A DNA stretch of 32,804 nt. Origin: Thiobacillaceae bacterium. Lineage in GTDB: Bacteria; Pseudomonadota; Gammaproteobacteria; Burkholderiales; Thiobacillaceae. The notes beneath the pieces were generated by a model. That model did no database searches. It had not been told where the DNA came from and worked only from the letters and a program-made list of their open reading frames with translations. Below are positions 9,478 through 18,104 of this stretch, one piece after another. The translations under genes and the position numbers were made by a program. Location of the stretch: positions 1 to 32,804 of the forward strand of contig JANWZL010000105.1 of the NCBI GenBank assembly GCA_025054655.1, in the 5' to 3' direction. The number at the start of each line of letters is the position of its first letter. Within the stretch, counting starts at the first letter, position 1.

Positions 9478-9561
9478 AGCGACTGCAACCCTCCTTGCGA
9501 TGTTGCGCGCAGGCTCGGTGCGCATAGGCCGGCTCAGGACGGTTTTTTGTCCTCAGACAGG

Positions 9562-9590
9562 CTTGAAGTCGTGCCCTAATCCCCTATATT
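9562..9590 (+). promoter_or_regulatory. Candidate sigma32 (heat-shock) promoter of hsp20
   Basis: CTTGAAG (9562-9568), 12 nt spacer, CCCCTATATT (9581-9590), 37 bp upstream of the ATG; fits CTTGAAA-N11..15-CCCCATNT. Confidence 0.6.
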
Positions 9591-9627
9591 GGCAGTGGAT
9601 ACACAAGGAGCTTGGAAGGAGGTTGAG

Positions 9628-10152
9628 ATGAGCGAGGAAATCCGCAAAACCGAAGAGCATGTACCTGTGCGCGAGGCCCAGTCGGGACAAGTGCAAAAGG
9701 CCCCCACGCGCTGGGTGAGCCCGTTCGAGGAGATGGAACGGCTGATGGACGAGTTCTTCCCGCGCGGCTGGCTGCGCCGCTGGGGTTGGGAGATGCCCAC
9801 CTGGCCCGAGCTGACGCGGCGGTTCGAGATGCGGGTGCCCAAGGTGGACATCATCGACCGGGCGGAGGAAGTGGTGGTCAGGGCCGAATTGCCCGGTATC
9901 GACAAGAAGGACCTGGAGGTGACCGTCACCGGCGACACCCTCACCCTGAAAGGGCAGACCCGGCATGAAGAGAAAGAGGAAAAGGGCGATTACTTCCGCA
10001 GCGAGATCACCCGCGGCAGTTTCGCCCGCACCCTGGTCCTGCCCGCCGCCGTGGATGCCACCAAGGCCAAAGCGAGCTTCAAGGACGGCCTGCTGGAGGT
10101 GACCCTGCCGAAGAAAGAAGAGGCCCGCCGGCAGAGCATCGCCATCGAGTAA
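9628..10152 (+). CDS. Hsp20/alpha-crystallin family small heat shock protein
   Basis: PKVDIIDRAEEVVVRAELPGIDKKDLEVTVTGDTLTLKGQTRHEEKEEKGDYFRSEITRGSFARTLVLPAAVDATKAKASFKDGLLEVTLPKKE; AAGGAGG ribosome site upstream of 9628. Confidence 0.93.
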   Translation: MSEEIRKTEEHVPVREAQSGQVQKAPTRWVSPFEEMERLMDEFFPRGWLRRWGWEMPTWPELTRRFEMRVPKVDIIDRAEEVVVRAELPGIDKKDLEVTVTGDTLTLKGQTRHEEKEEKGDYFRSEITRGSFARTLVLPAAVDATKAKASFKDGLLEVTLPKKEEARRQSIAIE

Positions 10153-10167
10153 AACCCACCGGCAGGG

Positions 10168-10194
10168 AAGACCGGGCGTAGCCCGGTCTTTTTC
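10168..10194 (+). terminator. Rho-independent terminator after hsp20
   Basis: AAGACCGGGC-gta-GCCCGGTCTT followed by TTT. Confidence 0.85.
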
Positions 10195-10201
10195 TCTTTA
10201 T

Positions 10202-10238
10202 CCCGGATTGCGCCCTGCGGGCCTGCTTCCGGGCTACA
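10202..10238. repeat. REP-like palindromic unit
   Basis: CCCGGA...GCCCtgcGGGC...TCCGGGCTA nested inverted repeat, resembling common CCCGGATT/CCGGGCTAC intergenic elements. Confidence 0.5.
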
Positions 10239-12720
10239 CGCTACCCGTCTCCTCCTTCCCATCCCCCGCATCTCCCAACGCCGGATGGTCAGCCCGCGGG
10301 GTATCCAGGTGGTAGCCTTGTACCAGGTCCACCCCGAACTTCCTTAGCAGACACAGGCTTTGCGCGTTCTCGACGAACTCGGCCACGGTGGTGCGACCCA
10401 TGCCGCGGGTGACGTCGGCGATGGCCTTGACGAAGAGCTGGTTGTCGCGGTCCTCGGCCAGGTTGCGTATGAACATGCCGTCGATCTTGACCATGTCCAC
10501 GGGCAGGTGTTTGAGGTAGGCGAAGGTGGAGAAACCACTGCCGAAGTCGTCTAGGCAGATGCGGCAGCCGGCGGCGCGCAGGGCCTCGATGAAACGCTGG
10601 GCGTCGGCCAGATCGGTCACGGCGCTGGTCTCGGTCAGCTCCACCATCAGTCGGTCGGCCGCCACCCCGCTGCGATGCAGTTGTTCGATGATGAACTGCG
10701 GCAGCGTGGGGTCGTCGAGCGAGCGGCCGGACAGGTTGACTGCCAACGGTGGCATGTGCGGCCGCGCGCTGAGGGTGCGGATGGCCTCGCTGAGCACCCA
10801 GCGGTCCAGGGCGAGGATGCGGTTGCTCTTCTCCGCCACGGGGATGAAATGGCCAGGCAGGATGAGCTCTTCCGGCCGTGCCTCGTCCACCATGCGCAGC
10901 AGCGCCTCCAAATGGGCGATGCGGCCGTCCTTGGTGCGATACACCCCCTGGAAATGCAGGCGCAACAGCCCCCGCTCTAGGGCATGGTCGATGCGGTCGT
11001 TCCAGGTCAGGTGCTGCACCATGCCAGCCACGGCATCGCGATCGGCATTGTAGATGCGCCAGGTGTTCTTGCCGGCCTGCTTGGCCTGATACATGGCGGC
11101 ATCGGCATGGGCGACCAGGCTGTCTGCATCGGTCCCGTGTGCTGGGTAGAGCGCGATACCCAGGCTGGTGGTCAACCGCAGGCTGTGGCCTTCGAAGCGG
11201 AAGGGAATGGTCCCCACCGCCCGCACGATGCGCTCGGCCAACTGGATGGCCTCCTGCTCGCGCGCATGCTGCACTAGCAGCGCGAACTCGTCGCCACCCA
11301 GGCGCGCCAGCACCTCGTTGCGCCGCACCAGGGTCTTCAGCTCGCCCGCCACACGGATGAGCAGGGCATCGCCGGCGCGATGGCCGAAGTGGTCGTTGAT
11401 CACCTTGAATTCGTCCAGATCGAAGAACAACAGCGCCCCGGTACTCGCACTGCGCTCGCACTCGGCCACCATGCGTTCCAGCTCCTGCTGGAAGTGATGG
11501 CGGTTGTACAGGCCGGTGAGCGAATCGTGCTCGGCCAGATAGACCAGTTGCGCCGCCGTCTGCCGCTCGCGCGTGATGTCCTCGTAGATCCACAGCTGGC
11601 CGATGTAGCGCGCGGCGGCGTCGTGGACCGGATAGGACAGCTGAGTGACCACCCGCCCGTCGTTCAACTCCATCTCCAGGCTCTCGGAGGGCTCGCGCGC
11701 CTGCAGCACCTCCTGCACATGGCGGGAGAAATGGGCCGGGCGGGTGAGCAGGCCGTTGGCGCGTTTGAACACCTCGCGCACGGGCACACCGATGACGTCG
11801 ATCTCTTCCGGCAGCATCCAGATGCGCCGGAAGGCCGGGTTGTGATAGACCACGCGGCCATCCGCGCCGACGAACAGGATGCCTAGGTTCATGGCCGACA
11901 GCAGCGCCACCAGGCGGGCGCGCTCCTCGCCCGCCTCCTGCGCGCTCAGCCGCAACTGCGCCTCGGATCGGGTCAGGCTCGCCAACGCCTGGCGCAGGTC
12001 CTCCTCGGTCGCACGCAGCTCACGCATGCGCTCGGCGATGGTGTCGATCATGCGGTTGAAGGCCAGGGCCAGTTCCCCCACCTCGTCGTGCGAACGCACC
12101 GGCACATGGGCATCGTAATGCCCTGCGCCGACGGCGCGGCTGGCCAGCGTCAACTCGCGCAAGTGGCGGGTGAGCCACAGGCCCAGCGCGGTCAGCAACA
12201 GGATGGACAGCACCACCTCGGCCGTGGCGATGGCCAGACTCTGGCTGAGCAAGTGGTTTTGCGCCTCGGTCAGGAAGGCGGTGGACAGTCCATAGACGAG
12301 ACGGCCGTATTCCTGACCACCCAGGCTGATGGGCACCGCCAGCTGCACCATGCCTTGGGCGAGGGCCTCACGGGTGAGCCGGGTGTGCGTCGCGAGCGGG
12401 ACCGTGCCGGGGGGGGCGCCAGCACGGGCGATCACCACGCCCTTGCGGTCGGTGAGCAAGGCATAGGTCACCCCGCCCTCCTTGCGCGCCTCTTGCAGGA
12501 TCTCGTTCAGCGTGGCGTAGTCGCGCTGCGCCAGCGGCGCGGCGAGCGCCGCGTTGAACAGCACGTTGAGTTCCGCCACGCGCAGCTCGGCCTGGGCGGT
12601 GAGGCTGTCGCGCGACAGGCGCAGGCTGTTGGCCACCAGCAGGGTGAGCATCGCCACCTCGACGACGATGGCCGCCAGCAGCAGTTTGGCTCGCAAAGGC
12701 AGGGCGTGGGGCAGTTTCAT
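10234..12720 (-). CDS. Membrane sensor with HAMP, PAS, GGDEF and EAL domains
   Basis: MKLPHALPLRAKLLLAAIVVEVAML start (TM); ARLGGDEFALL; EAL-domain motifs LEALLRM, NLSGRSL, ELTETSAV, DDFGSGFSTFAYLKHLPVDMVKIDG, AEFVENA, QGYHLDTP. Confidence 0.92.
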   Translation of the reverse strand: MKLPHALPLRAKLLLAAIVVEVAMLTLLVANSLRLSRDSLTAQAELRVAELNVLFNAALAAPLAQRDYATLNEILQEARKEGGVTYALLTDRKGVVIARAGAPPGTVPLATHTRLTREALAQGMVQLAVPISLGGQEYGRLVYGLSTAFLTEAQNHLLSQSLAIATAEVVLSILLLTALGLWLTRHLRELTLASRAVGAGHYDAHVPVRSHDEVGELALAFNRMIDTIAERMRELRATEEDLRQALASLTRSEAQLRLSAQEAGEERARLVALLSAMNLGILFVGADGRVVYHNPAFRRIWMLPEEIDVIGVPVREVFKRANGLLTRPAHFSRHVQEVLQAREPSESLEMELNDGRVVTQLSYPVHDAAARYIGQLWIYEDITRERQTAAQLVYLAEHDSLTGLYNRHHFQQELERMVAECERSASTGALLFFDLDEFKVINDHFGHRAGDALLIRVAGELKTLVRRNEVLARLGGDEFALLVQHAREQEAIQLAERIVRAVGTIPFRFEGHSLRLTTSLGIALYPAHGTDADSLVAHADAAMYQAKQAGKNTWRIYNADRDAVAGMVQHLTWNDRIDHALERGLLRLHFQGVYRTKDGRIAHLEALLRMVDEARPEELILPGHFIPVAEKSNRILALDRWVLSEAIRTLSARPHMPPLAVNLSGRSLDDPTLPQFIIEQLHRSGVAADRLMVELTETSAVTDLADAQRFIEALRAAGCRICLDDFGSGFSTFAYLKHLPVDMVKIDGMFIRNLAEDRDNQLFVKAIADVTRGMGRTTVAEFVENAQSLCLLRKFGVDLVQGYHLDTPRADHPALGDAGDGKEETGSV

Positions 12721-13583
12721 GGCCGGCCGCGCAGGCGTTCGATCAGCTCCGGCAGGTAGGGCTCGACCGATTTCAGCTCGTGCGCCTCGATCCGGCGCAG
12801 CCCGCCATACGGCGTGTTGCGGAAGAACTCGCGCCCCTCGGCCGAGTCTGGAAAGGCGAGCAGGAGCTGTTGCAGGCGCTGCGCCTCGGCAGCCAGCCGC
12901 GGGTGCACCCCCCACACCAGGGACGGGATACGGGGCATTACGGCGAAGATGGCGAACTTGTCGCGCAGCTCGGCCGGCATGATGGCCACCGCCGCCTGGG
13001 CGGTCACCCCCAGCAGGGCGTCGCCATTGACCACTGCATAGGCCACGCTGGCGTGCCCCGGGGTCTCCACCACCTCGAAATCACGCCCGGGCTCCAGCCC
13101 CTGGGCGCGCAGCCAGGCCAGGGTGATCATGACGTTGAGGGCGAGCGGGTCGAAGATGGCCAACCGCTGACCGCGCAAGGCCCCGATGTCACGCACAGGC
13201 CGGGCGTGGCTCATGATCACATAGGCGCGGTTGGGGGCGGTATAGATCGCCACCGGCTGCCAGCCGATCTCCTGCTGGACCAATCGGGTCAGATGGGCGG
13301 GGGCGAGCGCGAGGTCATAGACGCCGGCCGAGAGGTGACGATAAAAGGCGCGGAAATCGGTGGCCGTCTCCAGCACCACCGCTCGCCCCAGGCGTTGTTC
13401 GAGATAGGCGCGCAGGGGTTGGTAGAGGCTGACCAGGGCGCGGGGCGTGAACACGGGCACCAAACCCACCCGCAAGGGTGCGGCGGCCTGGGCGCCGACC
13501 CTGCCGGCCCAAGCGCAAAGGCCCAGGGCGAAGCATGCACGCAGAGCGGCCCTGCGATCGTTGCAAAAGCGATGTACACTCAC
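12717..13583 (-). CDS. PhnD-like periplasmic phosphate/phosphonate-type substrate-binding protein
   Basis: Signal-like N-terminus ending VGAQA, then LRVGLVPVFTPRALVSLYQPLRAYLEQRLGRAVVLETATDFRAFYRHLSAGVYDLALAPAHL; 4-nt overlap with the downstream GGDEF/EAL start. Confidence 0.85.
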   Translation of the reverse strand: MSVHRFCNDRRAALRACFALGLCAWAGRVGAQAAAPLRVGLVPVFTPRALVSLYQPLRAYLEQRLGRAVVLETATDFRAFYRHLSAGVYDLALAPAHLTRLVQQEIGWQPVAIYTAPNRAYVIMSHARPVRDIGALRGQRLAIFDPLALNVMITLAWLRAQGLEPGRDFEVVETPGHASVAYAVVNGDALLGVTAQAAVAIMPAELRDKFAIFAVMPRIPSLVWGVHPRLAAEAQRLQQLLLAFPDSAEGREFFRNTPYGGLRRIEAHELKSVEPYLPELIERLRGRP

Positions 13584-13632
13584 GGTTCAACCATTATCGG
13601 TCGATCGGCGCCGAAGATTGACCGGGGATGTG

Positions 13633-14931
13633 TCACAGGCTCTTGACCAGCACCTTGGAACGGCGCTGCCAGTTGTACAGGGCCTGGCGCGGGGCGGGCA
13701 GATCCTCCGGTCGGACCTGGACGAAGCCGCGCTCCAGGAACCAGTGCGCCGTGCGGGTGGTGAGGACGAACAGGCGCTCGAGGCCCTGCGCGCGCGCCGC
13801 CTCCTCCACTGCGGTGAGCAGGGCCTCGCCGCGGCCGGCGCCCTGGAACTCCGGGTGCACGGCCAGACAGGCCATCTCGCCCGCCCTGGCCTCGGGGTAG
13901 GGGTAGAGGGCCACGCAGCCGATGATGCGCCCGTCCAGCTCATCGACGAAGAAGCGGTCGATCTCCCGCTCCAGCAGCTCCCTGGGCCGGTGCACCAGGA
14001 TGCCGGCCGCCTCCAGCGGTTCGATCAGCGTGAGGATGCCGCCCACGTCGGCGATGGTGGCCGGCCGCAGGTTCTCCACCGTCTCGCGCGTGACCATGCA
14101 GCCCACCCCCTCGTGCGTGAACAGCTCCGCCAGCAGCGCCCCGTCCACGTCGGCGCTGATGAGGTGCACGCGCGCCACCCCGTCGCGGCAGGCGCGCACC
14201 GCATGCGGCAGGTATAGCTTGAAATCACCCTCCGGCAGCTCGCGCATGAGGCGCTGCGCCTGCCGGGCGGTCAGCCGGCTCACCCGCCGGCCTTTGGCGT
14301 CCACCGCATCGCCCACGTCGAGGATGAACACCAGTTTCTCGGCGGCCAGGGCCATGGCCACCTCGGTGGCGACGTCCTCCAGGGTCAGGTTGAACACCTC
14401 ACCGGTGGGCGAGTAGCCCAGGGGCGACAGCAACACGATCTCACCAGCGGCCAGACGGGCGCGGATCGCCTCCGCCGCCACCTTGCGCACCTCGCCCGTG
14501 TACATCAGGTCCACCCCGTCCACCACCCCGGCCGGCCGGGCGATGACGAAATTGCCGCCGGCCACACGGATCTCCGCCCCTGCCATGGGGGTGTTGGGCA
14601 GACCCAGCGACAGCAGGGTCTCGATCTCGATGCGCGCCACCCCCACCGCCTCTTTCACGCATTCCAGGGCCTGCGCATCGGTCACCCGCAGGCCACGCAC
14701 GTAGCGGATCGTGAGCCCGCGCGCCTTGAGCCGCGCCTCCACCTGCGGCCGCACCCCATGCACCAGCACCAGCCGCACCCCGAGGGCGTTGAGCAGGTTC
14801 ACATCGTGGATGAGGTCGACGAAATCCGCACGCAGCATGGCATCGCCGCCGAAGGCGATGACGAAGGTCTTGCCGCGGAAGGCATGGATGTAGGGTGCGG
14901 CGGCGCGGAACCAGTCGACGAAGTCGGACAT
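13633..14931 (-). CDS. argA: N-acetylglutamate synthase (amino-acid kinase plus GNAT domains)
   Basis: SDFVDWFRAAAPYIHAFRGKTFVIAFGGDAMLRADFVDLIHDVNLLNALGVRLVLVHGVRPQVEARL and C-terminal GNAT AVHPEFQGAGRGEALLTAVEEAAR. Confidence 0.95.
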   Translation of the reverse strand: MSDFVDWFRAAAPYIHAFRGKTFVIAFGGDAMLRADFVDLIHDVNLLNALGVRLVLVHGVRPQVEARLKARGLTIRYVRGLRVTDAQALECVKEAVGVARIEIETLLSLGLPNTPMAGAEIRVAGGNFVIARPAGVVDGVDLMYTGEVRKVAAEAIRARLAAGEIVLLSPLGYSPTGEVFNLTLEDVATEVAMALAAEKLVFILDVGDAVDAKGRRVSRLTARQAQRLMRELPEGDFKLYLPHAVRACRDGVARVHLISADVDGALLAELFTHEGVGCMVTRETVENLRPATIADVGGILTLIEPLEAAGILVHRPRELLEREIDRFFVDELDGRIIGCVALYPYPEARAGEMACLAVHPEFQGAGRGEALLTAVEEAARAQGLERLFVLTTRTAHWFLERGFVQVRPEDLPAPRQALYNWQRRSKVLVKSL

Positions 14932-14943
14932 GGGCCCGGCCGC

Positions 14944-15156
14944 TCACGCCCCGATCGTCTCGAAGGCCACTTGCAATCGCGCCGGCTGCGGCAGCACGAA
15001 ATTCAGTTTCTCGAAGCCGATGACCCGTCCGTTGGGGTCTTTCATCAACACGATCTCTTCCCCGGTCTCCTCGCAGACATACTCATCCTGCGGCTCACCA
15101 AACCAGACGGAGAGGGTGTTGCCCGTTTGATCGTAATACACCTTCACTTGGGCCAT
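14944..15156 (-). CDS. DUF2283-family small protein
   Basis: 70 aa MAQVKVYYDQTGNTLSVWFGEPQDEYVCEETGEEIVLMKDPNGRVIGFEKLNFVLPQ; typical DUF2283 pattern. Confidence 0.75.
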   Translation of the reverse strand: MAQVKVYYDQTGNTLSVWFGEPQDEYVCEETGEEIVLMKDPNGRVIGFEKLNFVLPQPARLQVAFETIGA

Positions 15157-15496
15157 ATGCGTGCTCCTTCCTTGATCGCATCCGTCGGATAGGTCGTGAT
15201 CAGGAAACCCTCCGCTCCGTGCTGCTTGGCGACCGCACAGACCCAACGCCCGGGACGCTCGGATTTGTAGAACAAAAATACACCAGTGGGTCGCTCCTGC
15301 TGCAACGGATCTCATCCGGCTCACGCAGGGTCTGCTGCACGATGTCCTCACGCCCACCCATCGAAGGATGCTTGATCGTGACGATCACATGCCAGTATGC
15401 CGAGGTCACGCGCACACGAAAACCCAGGGGCGTGGGCACTTCGAACAGCCATGCGTCCGCTGGGGGCATGCCGGCGGCATCCTGTCCGTCACTCAT
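15144..15496 (-). pseudogene. DUF4258-like small protein gene disrupted by a frameshift (toxin-like partner of the DUF2283 gene)
   Basis: Reads MSDGQDAAGMPPADAWLFEVPTPLGFRVRVTSAYWHVIVTIKHPSMGGREDIVQQTLREPDEIRCSRSDPLVY, then coding sense continues in another frame as FYKSERPGRWVCAVAKQHGAEGFLITTYPTDAIKEGARIWPK*, with the switch at the A5 run 15274-15278 (T5 on the coding strand). Confidence 0.6.
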
Positions 15497-15558
15497 GACC
15501 GGCCGCCCCCTTCCGAAGACGCTGCCACAGCGCCCATCGCGGGCGCGTGACCGGCGCA

Positions 15559-15601
15559 AGGCACGAGGCGCGCAGACAGAGGCGCCAGGCACACAGGCGG
15601 G
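15559..15601. repeat. G-phased heptamer array (AGGCNNN)
   Basis: AGGCACG AGGCGCG CAGACAG AGGCGCC AGGCACA c AGGCGGG. Confidence 0.6.
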
Positions 15602-15679
15602 CACCATGCAACAGCCAAGCATGCAACCCGATACATGCAGACTTTCCATCCACCCCCTTCACCGCCCGCCAGACACACA

Positions 15680-15729
15680 CCCTTCCCCTGTCACCTGTCC
15701 CCTGCCCCCCTGTCACCCGTCCCCCCACA
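15680..15729. repeat. C-phased heptamer array (CCTGTCN), overlapping the rsmE stop
   Basis: CCCTTCC (at 15680), CCTGTCA CCTGTCC CCTGCCC c CCTGTCA CCCGTCC CCCCACA. Confidence 0.7.
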
Positions 15730-16444
15730 GCGCCTGCATCGCCGCGAGTGCCGCCACGGCCGCGGTCTCGGTGCGCAGGATGCGCGGCCCCAGGCTGATC
15801 GGGGTGAAACCGAGCGCGATGGCCGCCTCGCGTTCGGCCGCATCCAGCCCCCCCTCTGGGCCGGCCAGCAGCAGCACGGGCGAGGCCGGCGGCGGCAGGT
15901 CGCGCAGGCGTAAGTTTGCCTGCGGGTCGAGCAACAGGCGCACAGCGTCCGTCGACCCCACGCCCTGCAGCCACTGTGCGAACTCGGCGATGGGGGCCAC
16001 CGGCGGCAGCCGCGTGCGGCCGCACTGCTCACAGGCCGACATCACCACCCCCTGCCAATGGGCGCGCCGCCGCTCCTGCTTGTCCGCCGTCAGGCGCACC
16101 ACCGTGCGCCGCATGGTCAGCGGCTGGATCGCCGCCACCCCTAACTCCACCGCCTTCTGCAGGGTGTAGTCCATGCGCTCGCCGCTGGAGATGCCTTGTG
16201 CCAGGGTGACGACCAGGGGCGACTCCCGATCCACCGCCCGGCACTCGCCCACCTGCGCCAGCGCCTCGCGGCCGCTGCGCGCGAGCACCGCGCTGCACTC
16301 GGTGCCGTCGCCATTGAACAGGATGACGGTGTCGCCCACGCGCAGACGCAGCGCCCCCAGGGCATGGCGCGTGACCGCTTCGGTCAGGCGCGCCGCCCGA
16401 CCCGGCTTGAGATCGATAGGGCAGTAGAAACGGGCGACGGGCAT
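15713..16444 (-). CDS. rsmE: 16S rRNA (uracil1498-N3)-methyltransferase
   Basis: MPVARFYCPIDLKPGRAARLTEAVTRHALGALRLRVGDTVILFNGDGTE ... LLLAGPEGGLDAAEREAAIALGFTPISLGPRILRTETAAVAALAAMQ; hallmark GPEGG and LGPRILRTETA. Confidence 0.95.
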   Translation of the reverse strand: MPVARFYCPIDLKPGRAARLTEAVTRHALGALRLRVGDTVILFNGDGTECSAVLARSGREALAQVGECRAVDRESPLVVTLAQGISSGERMDYTLQKAVELGVAAIQPLTMRRTVVRLTADKQERRRAHWQGVVMSACEQCGRTRLPPVAPIAEFAQWLQGVGSTDAVRLLLDPQANLRLRDLPPPASPVLLLAGPEGGLDAAEREAAIALGFTPISLGPRILRTETAAVAALAAMQALWGDG

Positions 16445-16503
16445 GCGTGCAGGTAGGCTGACCGAATTGGTATCATCGACGCAACCCACCCCAGGAGGCA
16501 AGC

Positions 16504-17058
16504 ATGGTACGCACCCTCACCCCTGTCTGTGACTTCGGCCAGCCGGCACCGGATTTCGACCTCATCGGCGTGGACGGCCGGCGCTACACCCTCGCCGACG
16601 TGCGCGGCCCCAACGGGCTGTTGGTGATGTTCATCTGCAACCACTGCCCCTATGTGCGCGCGGTCAAGGACCGCATCGTGCGCGACGTGCTGGAGTTGAA
16701 ACAATACGGGATAGGCGCAGTGGCCATCATGTCCAATGATCCCACCGACTACCCCGAGGACAGCTTCGAGAACATGCAGCGCTACGCGCGCGAATGGCGG
16801 CTGCCCATGCCCTATCTGTGGGACGAGACCCAGGCCGTCGCGCGCGCCTATGGCGCCGTGTGCACCCCAGACTTCTTCGGCTACAACAAGGACCTGAAGT
16901 TGCAATACCGCGGGCGTTTGGACGCCTCCACCAAAGAGACCGCGCCCCCCGACGCCCGCCGCGAGCTGTTCGAGGCCATGGTGCAGATCGCAAAGACCGG
17001 CGAGGGGCCGCGCGAGCAGATTCCCAGCATGGGCTGCTCCATCAAGTGGCGGGCGTAA
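16504..17058 (+). CDS. Thioredoxin-like (AhpC/TSA-type) family protein
   Basis: APDFDLIGVDGRRYTLADVRGPNGLLVMFICNHCPYVRAVKDRI; CxxC-type CNHC. Confidence 0.85.
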   Translation: MVRTLTPVCDFGQPAPDFDLIGVDGRRYTLADVRGPNGLLVMFICNHCPYVRAVKDRIVRDVLELKQYGIGAVAIMSNDPTDYPEDSFENMQRYAREWRLPMPYLWDETQAVARAYGAVCTPDFFGYNKDLKLQYRGRLDASTKETAPPDARRELFEAMVQIAKTGEGPREQIPSMGCSIKWRA

Positions 17059-17064
17059 TCAGAG

Positions 17065-17092
17065 CCCTGATCCCTGATACCTGACTCCTGCA
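17065..17092. repeat. Four tandem heptamers
   Basis: CCCTGAT CCCTGAT ACCTGAC TCCTGCA. Confidence 0.7.
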
Positions 17093-17101
17093 GCCCGCAC
17101 C

Positions 17102-17902
17102 GTGTCCCCTTTGCTCCAACAGGTCATCGCCGCCGTGCGCGAGGTTGGGCGCAGTGAGGTGATGCCGCGTTACCTCAAGGTGGCGCACACACGCAAGGAC
17201 GACGGCAGCCTGTTCACCGAGGCGGACATGGCGGCCCAGCGTGCGCTCACGCAGCGGCTCGCCGCCATCGCCCCCTACCCGGTGCTGGGCGAGGAGATGG
17301 AGGCCGCAGAACATCGCCGGCTGTGGGCGGCGGGAGAGGCGGGTCTATGGTGCGTGGACCCCATCGACGGCACCACCAACTTCGTCAACGGCCTGCCCTT
17401 TTTCGCCCTTTCGGTGGCCCTCATGCAGGGCGGGCGTAGCAGGCTGGGCGTGGTCTACGACCCACATGCCGACGAGTGCTTCTACGCCGAGGCCGGCGGC
17501 GGGGCCTATCTCGAGGGCGAGCGTCTGCCACTGAAGACCCCGCCCACCGAGCTGCGCCGGGCCATCGCCGGCATCGACTTCAAGCGCCTGCCGCGCGCCC
17601 TGGCCGGCCGACTGGCGGCCGAACACCCCTACAGCTCGCAGCGCAACCTAGGCGCGTGCACCCTGGACTGGTGTTACCTCGCCGCTGGACGCCTGCACGT
17701 CTATCTGCACGGCGGGCAGAAGCTGTGGGACTACGCCGCCGGCTGCCTGATCCTGGCCGAGGCGGGCGGAGGGGTGGGCTGTCTGCGCAAAGACGGGGCC
17801 GACTTCTGGTCGGCCGAACCCTGGACCCGCTCGGTGGTGGCCGCCCTCACACCGGGTCTGCAACAGCAGTGGCAGGACTGGATCGATAAGGCAAGCGGCT
17901 GA
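17102..17902 (+). CDS. Inositol monophosphatase / histidinol-phosphatase family protein (GTG start)
   Basis: GEEMEAAEHRRLWAAGEAGLWCVDPIDGTTNFVNGLPFFALSVAL and LWDYAAGCLILAEAGG. Confidence 0.9.
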   Translation: MSPLLQQVIAAVREVGRSEVMPRYLKVAHTRKDDGSLFTEADMAAQRALTQRLAAIAPYPVLGEEMEAAEHRRLWAAGEAGLWCVDPIDGTTNFVNGLPFFALSVALMQGGRSRLGVVYDPHADECFYAEAGGGAYLEGERLPLKTPPTELRRAIAGIDFKRLPRALAGRLAAEHPYSSQRNLGACTLDWCYLAAGRLHVYLHGGQKLWDYAAGCLILAEAGGGVGCLRKDGADFWSAEPWTRSVVAALTPGLQQQWQDWIDKASG

Positions 17903-18104
17903 TTTGATAAAAAATTTTTAGCCCTCGGCGCAGCCGCCCGGCAACCCGCATGTCTATTGGCAACCACCGTACCGATCGCGGCCGTGGGCGTGCTGGCGCG
18001 GTTACCGGCGGCTTGCCCGGAGCGGGGGGCTGTTGGATAATCGGGGCCTTTCTGTCCGAAATCCGGGCCGGCCCGAGATTGTTTTATCCAAAGGAAGGAA
18101 TCGA

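Noticed and set aside
9530-9565. AGGACggttttttGTCCT hairpin before hsp20 as terminator
   Set aside because: The T-run is in the loop rather than after the stem, so it is not a canonical terminator.
17908-17920. AT palindrome TAAAAAATTTTTA after the IMPase gene
   Set aside because: Striking in GC-rich DNA but short and isolated; no further support for a function.
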